Of a stretch of DNA of 5,333 bases, positions 1 through 5,333 are shown in pieces; position 1 is the first letter of the stretch; the number at the start of each line of letters is the position of its first letter. The stretch is from contig JAEYOK010000046.1 in the NCBI GenBank assembly GCA_023411795.1, forward strand, positions 1 to 5,333, read 5' to 3'. The notes beneath the pieces are model-generated. The model saw nothing but the letters and a program-made list of their open reading frames with translations, ran no database searches and was not told where the DNA came from. Position numbers and translations under genes: made by a program. This stretch comes from Bacillota bacterium (GTDB taxonomy: Bacteria; Bacillota; Clostridia; DSM-8532).

Positions 1-27
1 GTGACAACAACCCCGTCCCCCTGTCAC
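1..27. repeat. REP-like palindrome downstream of asnS
   Basis: GTGACA (1-6) and TGTCAC (22-27) are perfect 6 bp inverted arms around a C-rich 15 nt centre (ACAACCCCGTCCCCC). On the minus strand it reads GTGACAGGGGGACGGGG and so on, beginning 8 nt after the asnS stop codon. From memory, intergenic palindromes with a GGGGACGG core and GTGACA/TGTCAC ends are dispersed in many copies in Firmicutes genomes, and some are linked to REP-associated tyrosine transposases; this was not checked. It could also act as a hairpin at the 3' end of the asnS transcript, but whether a T-run follows lies outside the window. The element may continue past base 1. Confidence 0.55.
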
Positions 28-35
28 TTTACAAA

Positions 36-1427
36 TTAAAACTCAGCGTTTTTAACTGTTCTCGGGTAGGGAAGGACGTCTCTGATATTCTGCATACCGG
101 TCATATACATCAACATACGTTCAAAGCCTAAACCGAAGCCTGCATGACGGGTTCCGCCAAAGCGACGGGTATCAAGATACCAGCTATAATCTTCTTTATT
201 GAGCCCCATCTCATCCATCCTCTTGACAAGGGCATCATAACGCTCTTCTCTCTGGCTTCCACCTATGATTTCGCCTACGCCCGGCACCAAAAGGTCCATT
301 GCGGCAACAGTTTTATTATCGTCATTTAACTTCATATAGAAAGCTTTTATCTCTTTTGGATAATTTATGACAAAAACAGGTTTCTTCATAATATTCTCAG
401 TTAAATAACGCTCATGCTCAGTTTGTAAATCGGCTCCCCATTTAACCGGGTACTGGAATACATGACCGCTTTTTTCAAGAAGTTCCACAGCTTCTGTATA
501 TGTTATACAACCGAAATCTGAATTTATAATACCATTGAGCCTTTCATACAGGCCTTTATCTATAAACTCATTAAAGAATTCCATCTCTTCTTTGGCATTT
601 TCCATTACATATCCGATTACATATCTAATCATATCTTCAGCCAATTTCATATCATCCTTAAGATCGGCGAAGGCAATTTCCGGCTCTATCATCCAAAACT
701 CAGCCGCATGCCGGGTTGTGTTACTGTTTTCAGCCCGGAATGTAGGCCCGAAGGTATAAACCTTTCCAAAAGCCATTGCATAGGGTTCAACAGCAAGCTG
801 ACCGCTAACTGTGAGTGATGTGTGTTTCCCGAAAAAGTCCTGGCTGTAATCCACATCGCCACTTTGGGTCTTTGGTGGGTTTGCTAAGTCCAAAGTAGTT
901 ACTTGGAACATCTCACCCGCTCCCTCACAATCACTTGATGTAACTATCGGAGTGTGAACATATACAAATCCTCTATCCTGGAAAAAGCGATGTATGGCAT
1001 AGGCCAAAACAGAGCGAACTTTGAACACCGCAGAGAAAGTATTGGTTCTTGGTCTTAAATGTGCAATCGTTCTGAGATACTCAAAAGTATGTCTTTTTTT
1101 CTGCAAAGGATATTCAGGCAGTGATGTACCCTCAATTTCAACGGCTGTAGCTTTGATTTCAAATGGTTGCTTAGCCTGAGGAGTTTCGACCACATTGCCC
1201 CTAACTATTATTGAACTGCCAATATTAAGATGGGCAATCTCATAAAAATTGCTGAGACTGTCATCAAAAACGATTTGAAGATTTTTGAAAAATGATCCAT
1301 CGTTAATCTCAATAAATCCAAAGGTTTTTGTATCACGTATAGTACGTATCCATCCGCAGACTTGAACTTCTTTGTCTGCAAGTTCCTTAAAGGTCTTGTT
1401 AAGCTCGCGTATTTCTATTCTGTCCAC
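36..1427 (-). CDS. asnS: asparaginyl-tRNA synthetase (AsnRS, class IIb)
   Basis: This enzyme charges tRNA-Asn with asparagine using ATP in the cytoplasm. The 463-residue length is normal for bacterial AsnRS. Residues about 1-105 form the N-terminal OB-fold anticodon-binding domain (VCGWIRTIRDTKTFGFIEIND). The class II catalytic core follows, with motif 2 at about 228-250 (PTFRAENSNTTRHAAEFW), the GEIIGGSQRE segment at 385-394 and motif 3 at 430-440 (GFGLGFERMLM). The ending NIRDVLPYPRTVKNAEF is typical of AsnRS and separates it from AspRS, as does the lack of the GAD insertion found in bacterial AspRS. The start is GTG (1427-1425), supported by GGAG ten bases upstream; the ATG at 1443-1441 is out of frame. 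The gene lies 94 bp after the glycosidase, behind its own promoter. That gap is too short for a T-box leader. It appears intact, and the identification is secure. Confidence 0.98.
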   Translation of the reverse strand: MDRIEIRELNKTFKELADKEVQVCGWIRTIRDTKTFGFIEINDGSFFKNLQIVFDDSLSNFYEIAHLNIGSSIIVRGNVVETPQAKQPFEIKATAVEIEGTSLPEYPLQKKRHTFEYLRTIAHLRPRTNTFSAVFKVRSVLAYAIHRFFQDRGFVYVHTPIVTSSDCEGAGEMFQVTTLDLANPPKTQSGDVDYSQDFFGKHTSLTVSGQLAVEPYAMAFGKVYTFGPTFRAENSNTTRHAAEFWMIEPEIAFADLKDDMKLAEDMIRYVIGYVMENAKEEMEFFNEFIDKGLYERLNGIINSDFGCITYTEAVELLEKSGHVFQYPVKWGADLQTEHERYLTENIMKKPVFVINYPKEIKAFYMKLNDDNKTVAAMDLLVPGVGEIIGGSQREERYDALVKRMDEMGLNKEDYSWYLDTRRFGGTRHAGFGLGFERMLMYMTGMQNIRDVLPYPRTVKNAEF

Positions 1428-1437
1428 TCGTAATCAA

Positions 1438-1441
1438 CTCC
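1438..1441 (-). promoter_or_regulatory. asnS ribosome binding site supporting the GTG start
   Basis: GGAG on the minus strand lies 10 nt (TTGATTACGA) before the GTG codon at 1427-1425. It is the only convincing Shine-Dalgarno sequence nearby and decides the start in favour of this non-ATG codon. Confidence 0.75.
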
Positions 1442-1478
1442 ATCTTTAAAATGATACTTATTTTTCTACAATTATTTA

Positions 1479-1506
1479 ATTATATCATAAGCTCTGCAAA
1501 TAGCAA
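1479..1506 (-). promoter_or_regulatory. sigma-A-type promoter of asnS
   Basis: On the minus strand, TGATATAAT (1487-1479) is a perfect extended -10 box (TGnTATAAT). TTGCTA (1506-1501) is a 4/6 match to the -35 consensus, with a 16 nt spacer. Transcription would start near 1472, giving an untranslated leader of about 45 nt. This lets asnS be expressed independently of the upstream glycosidase gene. I see no operator or leader structure. Confidence 0.7.
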
Positions 1507-1521
1507 TTTATACTATGTGGT

Positions 1522-3939
1522 TTAGGCAGACTGTGCAGTTATTATCTCAAACAAGGAAGCTAACAAATCAGATTCCAGATCCATAGCCTGCAGTGCACCA
1601 AGCAAGATAGTTTTATCCTTGTACCTTTCAAAGGTTCTATATACTTCATCCTTTAAATCAAACTCAATACGAGCATTATTAAGTATATCGAACGCTTGCT
1701 TCTTAATATTATTTTGAGCTATGTTTCCTGAGGATATCAGCGTTATTCCTATATCAACCGAGGTATCGACAGATTGAATATCCAATTCAATCATATTATT
1801 ATCTACAATGTAAAGCTTTTTAAAAGATACTTTCTTCCCCTGTTGGACAACTATGATATCATCAGTATCTTCAAAACCTATAAATTTAATATTGTAAGCT
1901 CGATTTGTCGGAACCACGCTTTTGTCTCCAATAAATCCTCTGATTACAAATTCAGATTTTACTCCCCATTTGAACTCCATGTTCGTATAAGCTTCAAGTA
2001 TATTGTCGCAAGTGTTGCCAGTATAATTATCTTCATAAAGACTAAAGCTACCGTCGGCCCCTGCGAAAACTCGAATCTCCATTTCAGAGGGATTATCTGT
2101 TGAGTTTCTGACAGATGATTCTGCTGCCATAGGAATTATTGAACCGGCTTTAGCTAAAATAGGCATAGAGGTAATATCTCTATATAAGTTCAACTTCCTT
2201 CCTCCATGGTAAACCCTACCTGTAAAGAAATCATAATATATGCCCTCCGGTAGCCATGCTTTAAAAAGCCCCATCTTTAGCCTTGGATTCATAGGCCTTG
2301 TAACAGGACATGCAATCAGATCCCCAAAATAATATTCATTGTGTACCTCATAGGCTTCCCCATCCTCAGGATTGCGGTAATACATTGGTTGGATTAATGG
2401 TTCACTTTTTTTGCTAAACCTTCTGTTCATAGTGTAAATATATGGTATAAGTTGGTGTCTAAGCCGGAGAAATCTCTTCATAGTGTTTTCAACAGTTAAG
2501 TTGTACTGCCAGGGCTCTTTTACGTAAAAAGGATTAGCACAGCTATGAATTCTCATAATCGGAGAAAAAACTCCAAACTGAATCCACCTTGCAGCCAGTT
2601 CATCATCCTTTACTCCATGCATATGCCCGCCAATATCGTGGCTCCACCATCCATATCCTGCATTGGATGCAGTTGCAGTAAAGTAAGGTTGGAAATCTAA
2701 TGTTTCCCAGGTGGCATAGGTGTCTCCCGAAAAACCTATTGGATACCTGTGGCTTCCTATACCGGCATACCGTGAAAGAATCAAAGCTCTTTTACCGTTT
2801 CGTCCATTATCCAGAAAGTGATAATGGTTTAGCATCCATAAAGGATCAAGTCCTTCAATCTTCGAAAACGCCCCTTGCTGCCAGTCTATCCACCAAAAGG
2901 CTATTCCTATATCCTCATTGGGATGATGAAGGAACTTAAAATATGCCTTGGTAAATTCGGGGTCTGTAATATCAAAATTTATCTTATCCTCGTTTTCACT
3001 ATCTACACCGAGCTCTCTAGCCATTTCAGGGTACATCTCTTCAAAAGCTCTTACACCCTCAGCAGGATGAACATTAAGGGTTACCTGTAGACCTTTTTTG
3101 TTCAGCCAGTCAATGAATCCTTTGGGATCAGGGAATAAACTCTTGTTCCAAGTATAACCGGTCCACCCGCTGCCATACTTGGGATCGACTTCGGTTATAT
3201 GCCAATCCATATCCAGTACAGCTACAGAAAAGGGTAATCCTTCATCTTCAAACTTTTCAATAAGGGCCTTGTAGCCGGATTCATTATAGCGATAGAACCT
3301 ACTCCACCAATTACCTAAAGCATATCGCGGCAGCATGGGTGTTTCTCCGCATAATTTGAAAAAATCCTTAAGGCAGGCAAGATAATCTCTTCCATATCCA
3401 AAGAAATAAATATCGACACAAGCACTGATCCGGGGCGAAACCCATCCATTTTCCTGTATAATTAGGGACTTACTGTCATCCAGAATTGCAAAACCATTTC
3501 TGGATAGAAGACCATTTTCAAGAGGAACAGCCCCATTTGCCTCATCCAAAGTCCGGGCTGTACCCTTTAAATTATCTGCTGCCTCTCCAAACCGCCATAA
3601 ACTACGGTAATGACTTAAATTTCCTTTAACCTGAATACTTAGACTGCTTTGACTGAAGGCACTTTTGTTATATATCAGATGAAGACTGTCAGTTATGATC
3701 TCCAAACCCATTTCATCATCTTTTATTCTATATTCGACCAATGGAAAATCCCGGTTTATTACAGTTTGAGTGGCCCGGTCTTCAAATATTCCGTTCTCAT
3801 TGTATTCAAGTCTTATTAATTGAGATGTCAATATAGTAAACCGATATTTTTCGCCTTGAATCATTGATTCCTTTGGCGCTGCCGGTTTAATAGGAAAATT
3901 GAAGTTTGGCATAGTCTTATCCATAAAATCGCCATCCAT
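1522..3939 (-). CDS. glycoside hydrolase family 31 protein (alpha-glucosidase/alpha-xylosidase superfamily)
   Basis: This is a retaining alpha-glycosidase of 805 residues, probably cytoplasmic because no signal peptide is visible. Residues about 30-200 form the N-terminal beta-sandwich. The (beta/alpha)8 barrel follows, with LGNWWSR (208-214), VLDMDWH (241-247), WWIDWQQG (349-356, predicted nucleophile Asp352), FSGDTYATW (403-411, predicted acid/base Asp406), GWWSHDIGGH (430-439) and MRIHS (462-466). Beta domains run to about 740, then a helical tail to the C-terminus. The nucleophile motif WIDWQQG differs from the WxDMNE and KTDFGE forms of classical alpha-glucosidases and YicI-type alpha-xylosidases, so the substrate cannot be named; alpha-glucoside, alpha-xyloside, alpha-galactoside or alpha-GalNAc all remain possible. 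The start is uncertain. The first ATG (3939) has no clear ribosome binding site, whereas Met6 (3924-3922) follows GGATGG and may be the true start. The gene is 71 bp downstream of the permease. Confidence 0.95.
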   Translation of the reverse strand: MDGDFMDKTMPNFNFPIKPAAPKESMIQGEKYRFTILTSQLIRLEYNENGIFEDRATQTVINRDFPLVEYRIKDDEMGLEIITDSLHLIYNKSAFSQSSLSIQVKGNLSHYRSLWRFGEAADNLKGTARTLDEANGAVPLENGLLSRNGFAILDDSKSLIIQENGWVSPRISACVDIYFFGYGRDYLACLKDFFKLCGETPMLPRYALGNWWSRFYRYNESGYKALIEKFEDEGLPFSVAVLDMDWHITEVDPKYGSGWTGYTWNKSLFPDPKGFIDWLNKKGLQVTLNVHPAEGVRAFEEMYPEMARELGVDSENEDKINFDITDPEFTKAYFKFLHHPNEDIGIAFWWIDWQQGAFSKIEGLDPLWMLNHYHFLDNGRNGKRALILSRYAGIGSHRYPIGFSGDTYATWETLDFQPYFTATASNAGYGWWSHDIGGHMHGVKDDELAARWIQFGVFSPIMRIHSCANPFYVKEPWQYNLTVENTMKRFLRLRHQLIPYIYTMNRRFSKKSEPLIQPMYYRNPEDGEAYEVHNEYYFGDLIACPVTRPMNPRLKMGLFKAWLPEGIYYDFFTGRVYHGGRKLNLYRDITSMPILAKAGSIIPMAAESSVRNSTDNPSEMEIRVFAGADGSFSLYEDNYTGNTCDNILEAYTNMEFKWGVKSEFVIRGFIGDKSVVPTNRAYNIKFIGFEDTDDIIVVQQGKKVSFKKLYIVDNNMIELDIQSVDTSVDIGITLISSGNIAQNNIKKQAFDILNNARIEFDLKDEVYRTFERYKDKTILLGALQAMDLESDLLASLFEIITAQSA

Positions 3940-4010
3940 TAAAGCTTATTTTACATATTCATAAATAAAGGTAGCATAATATCCCTTTTTTGTCATCCCT
4001 CGTCACATAA

Positions 4011-4937
4011 TTACTTAAAAATCGAAGTGGCCATCGATATTATAAAAGGTGCAGTTAAAATGGATAGTAGTGTTGATACTGTGACACATTTAGAAGCAAA
4101 AATAGCATCCTTATCAAACTTCTCGGCGAAAATCGTCGTGTTTGCTGCACAAGGCATGGCAAGAGCGGTAACCAGTACAGAAGCAGGTAATGACGGTACT
4201 CCTATTAAAAGTGCCAAAACTAAATATATCAGAGGCATTGCTACAAGCCTTATTATTGAAGCGAGATAAACACGCCAATCACTAAAAACGGTAATCAAAT
4301 TAGACGTGCTCATAACTCCTCCGATTATAAGCATTGATAGAGGCATAGTCATATTACCTACAGCTTGTACAGCTCCCTGAATGGCCTCAGGAACAGGTAT
4401 ACTAAAAAGGAAGATAATCAGTCCTACATAAAGCGCTATAATTGACGGATTCACAAGTAGCTTTTTTATAACCTGTTTTGTTGAACCCTTACCCCCATAC
4501 ATCATATATCCAAAGCTCCAGAGAACAGTATGAAAGGTTACTATATAAAATGAACCATAGAATACGCCATTATCACCGAAAACAGCTTTCAAAAGCGGCA
4601 GACCCATATAGCCACAATTTGAAAAGATAGCTGTAAAGCGAAGGACAGGTACCATCTTTTCATTGAATTTTCCATACAAAAACTTGGATAACACAATAGA
4701 GAGAACAAACATTCCCACACCTGTTCCAATTATCCATAGAACGTTAACAAGGCGTTCCTTTGAAAATTCTATAAAGAATGAATTAAAAACCATCATCGGG
4801 GAGCTTACAAATAGCAAAACATCAGAAAGTTTTTTAGTTCCGACCGAATCAATTATTTTAAATTTTCCAGCCACCAGTCCTATGATAAGGATAATAAAAA
4901 GAATGATAACCTGGTTTAGTATTATGCCATATTCCAT
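4011..4937 (-). CDS. AEC family transporter (auxin efflux carrier-like permease)
   Basis: This is an integral membrane protein of 308 residues, the usual length for bacterial AEC permeases. About ten hydrophobic segments are visible, near residues 5-24, 36-56, 66-88, 100-118, 127-146, 163-181, 190-209, 223-246, 252-270 and 285-304. Family landmarks are SNCGYMGLPLL (106-116), VNPSIIALYVGL (162-173), MTMPLSMLIIGG (196-207) and AMPCAANTTIFAEKFD (260-275). Characterised bacterial relatives carry malate, malonate or other small organic acids; the substrate here is unknown. The ATG at 4937 is set by a strong GGAGGT six bases upstream. It is the first gene after a regulatory palindrome and probably heads a transcript that continues into the glycosidase. 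Nothing suggests truncation. An equally short relative of the bile acid:sodium symporter fold is the main alternative, but the motifs favour AEC. Confidence 0.93.
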   Translation of the reverse strand: MEYGIILNQVIILFIILIIGLVAGKFKIIDSVGTKKLSDVLLFVSSPMMVFNSFFIEFSKERLVNVLWIIGTGVGMFVLSIVLSKFLYGKFNEKMVPVLRFTAIFSNCGYMGLPLLKAVFGDNGVFYGSFYIVTFHTVLWSFGYMMYGGKGSTKQVIKKLLVNPSIIALYVGLIIFLFSIPVPEAIQGAVQAVGNMTMPLSMLIIGGVMSTSNLITVFSDWRVYLASIIRLVAMPLIYLVLALLIGVPSLPASVLVTALAMPCAANTTIFAEKFDKDAIFASKCVTVSTLLSILTAPFIISMATSIFK

Positions 4938-4943
4938 GTTGGG

Positions 4944-4949
4944 ACCTCC
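4944..4949 (-). promoter_or_regulatory. strong ribosome binding site of the AEC permease
   Basis: GGAGGT on the minus strand is followed by six bases (CCCAAC) and then the ATG at 4937-4935. This near-perfect anti-16S match fixes the start. Confidence 0.85.
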
Positions 4950-4975
4950 AAAAAAGTGTTTATTCTCTCTATCAC

Positions 4976-5004
4976 ATTTTAGCTTAATGCTACCAATAGA
5001 ACAA
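4976..5004 (-). promoter_or_regulatory. candidate promoter of the AEC permease, overlapping the palindrome
   Basis: On the minus strand, TAAAAT (4981-4976, 5/6 to the -10 consensus) lies 17 nt downstream of TTGTTC (5004-4999, 3/6 to the -35 consensus). The -35 box is inside an arm of the palindrome at 4994-5021, so a bound repressor would block polymerase. It competes with the extended -10 candidate at 5034-5042, and sequence alone does not decide between them. Confidence 0.4.
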
Positions 5005-5021
5005 GTAAACTTGTTCTATTG
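4994..5021. promoter_or_regulatory. 28 bp perfect palindrome, probable operator upstream of the AEC permease
   Basis: CAATAGAACAAG (4994-5005) and CTTGTTCTATTG (5010-5021) are perfect 12 bp inverted arms around TAAA. A third GAACAA at 5021-5026 makes a second, overlapping dyad with TTGTTC at 5011-5016 (4 nt spacer), so the half-site GAACAA occurs three times in alternating orientation. The palindrome ends 57 bp before the permease start and overlaps or adjoins both promoter candidates. An operator for a dimeric repressor is the best reading. No T-run follows on the minus strand, so a terminator in the permease direction is unlikely. The regulator is unknown and is not encoded in the window. 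Confidence 0.6.
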
Positions 5022-5033
5022 AACAAATTTAAT

Positions 5034-5042
5034 ATTGTACCA
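5034..5042 (-). promoter_or_regulatory. candidate extended -10 promoter element
   Basis: TGGTACAAT on the minus strand (5042-5034) fits TGnTATAAT with one mismatch. No recognisable -35 box lies 16-18 nt upstream. Transcription from here would begin near 5027, immediately before the palindrome at 5021-4994, placing that palindrome where an operator or a leader hairpin would lie. Confidence 0.4.
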
Positions 5043-5104
5043 GATTTGTCCACATAGTCGTGGCCAAGGCCAAGCCAACTTAAATTTCCTACGTATAAGA
5101 ACCC

Positions 5105-5146
5105 CACCCACCAGGTAATCGCAGATTCCCGGTGGGTGCCCGGGAA
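5105..5146. other. hairpin insert with two competing stems
   Basis: CACCCACC (5105-5112) pairs perfectly with GGTGGGTG (5131-5138). An alternative stem, TTCCCGG (5126-5132) with CCGGGAA (5140-5146), uses some of the same bases, so only one can form at a time. The second stem reaches into the start of the next repeat copy. It is GC-rich compared with the AT-rich flanks. Confidence 0.6.
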
Positions 5147-5173
5147 CCTTGTTATTTCATAATAAGAACCCTC

Positions 5174-5188
5174 GGGAGCTATACTCCC
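5174..5188. other. small hairpin insert between repeat copies
   Basis: GGGAG (5174-5178) and CTCCC (5184-5188) form a 5 bp stem around CTATA. It occupies the same place between repeat copies as the larger hairpin at 5105-5138 but shares no sequence with it. Confidence 0.55.
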
Positions 5189-5209
5189 TCAGAACCTTGT
5201 TATTTCATA

Positions 5210-5245
5210 ATCGAGTAGAAGGCGGTGATTAGCCGCCGTCCTCTC
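5210..5245 (-). ncRNA. group II intron domain VI with bulged branch-point A
   Basis: On the minus strand, GAG (5245-5243) pairs with CTC (5215-5213), AGGA (5242-5239) with TTCT (5220-5217) and GGCGG (5237-5233) with CCGCC (5225-5221), closed by a 7 nt loop. The only unpaired base between the lower two helices on the 3' side is A at 5216, seven bases from the intron end at 5210. That is the expected place for the branch-point adenosine. Confidence 0.8.
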
Positions 5246-5246
5246 A

Positions 5247-5280
5247 CAGCACCGTGCGTACCGTTCGGTACACGGCGCTT
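5247..5280 (-). ncRNA. group II intron domain V (catalytic hairpin)
   Basis: On the minus strand, AGCGCCGT (5279-5272) pairs with ACGGTGCT (5255-5248) including one G-T wobble. GTACC (5271-5267) pairs with GGTAC (5262-5258) around the loop GAAC. A two-base bulge GC (5257-5256) sits on the 3' side. The AGC catalytic triad at the 5' foot, the two-base bulge and the 34 nt size match domain V. The loop GAAC is not a strict GNRA tetraloop. Confidence 0.85.
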
Positions 5281-5333
5281 TCAATAGTTGATGTGCACAG
5301 ACTGATATGCAGAGGCTAAATCATAAAAGCCCG

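Larger units (their letters stand above)
5095..5211. repeat. short tandem array of near-palindromic repeats with variable hairpin inserts
   Basis: The plus-strand repeat is GAACCTTGTTATTTCATAAT followed by AAGAACCC (28 bp; full copy at 5144-5171). A copy cut by the intron lies at 5192-5211 (first 20 bp identical), and a fragment with the last 10 bp (ATAAGAACCC) at 5095-5104. Each repeat can fold on itself: CTTGTTAT (5148-5155) pairs with ATAATAAG (5159-5166) with one G-T wobble and a TTC loop. The inserts between repeats differ completely (39 bp at 5105-5143; 20 bp at 5172-5191), yet each is itself a hairpin. Unequal, self-complementary inserts and no cas genes argue against CRISPR. I do not recognise the family. 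Confidence 0.65.
5210..5333 (-). mobile_element. group II intron, 3' end only (minus strand; continues past the window)
   Basis: The minus strand from the window edge down to about 5210 carries a recognisable domain V and domain VI in the correct order and spacing, so this is the 3' end of a group II intron. The rest of the intron, including any reverse transcriptase/maturase gene, would lie beyond 5333. The intron ends in CTCGAT at 5215-5210, and the 3' exon starts TATGAAATAAC at 5209. The exon is one copy of the repeat described at 5095-5211. The AGC triad of domain V points to a IIA/IIB-type intron rather than IIC, where CGC is usual. Whether the full intron is intact or a fragment cannot be seen. 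Confidence 0.85.

Noticed and set aside
1774..2103. Plus-strand open frames opposite the glycosidase, asnS and permease genes
   Set aside because: They lie wholly within longer, clearly homologous minus-strand genes, lack ribosome binding sites, and their translations show no recognisable family.
3990..4008. Degenerate copy of the REP-like palindrome (GTGACGAGGGATGACA on the minus strand)
   Set aside because: It has a loose likeness to the element at 1-27, but the arms are direct rather than inverted and the core is not conserved.
3940..4010. Separate promoter for the glycosidase (ATGACA, 17 nt, TACCTT on the minus strand)
   Set aside because: The -10 candidate matches only 3 of 6 bases and no extended -10 is present. 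It is too weak to annotate, although it does not exclude a promoter.
5061..5072. TGGCC-AA-GGCCA inverted repeat
   Set aside because: The arms are only 5 bp, no T-run follows, and it overlaps a simple GGCCAA duplication. Chance is a sufficient explanation.
5095..5211. CRISPR array (repeat about 28 bp with spacers)
   Set aside because: The inserts are 39 and 20 bp, far too unequal for spacers, and each is self-complementary. Only one full repeat copy is present and no cas gene is visible.
5095..5211. Integron attC sites
   Set aside because: The GTTAT ends do not match the GTTRRRY core, no cassette ORFs or integrase are visible, and the AGC-type intron is not the IIC class known to target attC.
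5281..5333. C-terminal end of an intron-encoded reverse transcriptase on the minus strand (open frame of 16 codons ending TGA at 5283-5281)
   Set aside because: The frame is too short to identify and has no recognisable maturase motif. It may be real, since intron ORFs can end close to domain V, but it cannot be supported from this window.

Overview
The window looks like chromosomal DNA from an anaerobic low-GC Gram-positive bacterium, most likely of class Clostridia. The basis is AT-rich coding sequence with strong GGAGG-type ribosome binding sites, Firmicutes-style promoters and a Firmicutes-type asparaginyl-tRNA synthetase. No taxonomic marker fixes the genus, so this is inference.

All three protein genes lie on the minus strand and read from right to left: an AEC-family (auxin efflux carrier-like) permease (4011-4937), a family 31 glycoside hydrolase (1522-3939) and asnS (36-1427). 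The permease and the glycosidase are 71 bp apart with no clear terminator between them, so they may be co-transcribed. asnS has its own extended -10 promoter in the 94 bp gap upstream of it and a GTG start with a well-spaced GGAG. A REP-like palindrome (1-27) lies just past the asnS stop codon at the window edge.

The only long stretch without a protein gene is 4938-5333, and it is densely structured. From left to right it holds the permease ribosome binding site; two candidate promoters flanking or overlapping a perfect 12+4+12 bp palindrome; a short array of near-palindromic repeats separated by different GC-rich hairpins (5095-5211); and the 3' end of a group II intron on the minus strand (5210-5333 and beyond). 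Domains V and VI of the intron can be folded by eye. The intron sits inside one copy of the repeat, and the intact neighbouring copy shows what the unoccupied site looks like.

The three proteins are ordinary family members. The most unusual part is the repeat array with variable hairpin inserts, into which the intron has moved. I could not match the array to a named element. I see no CRISPR array, toxin-antitoxin pair, defence gene or tRNA.
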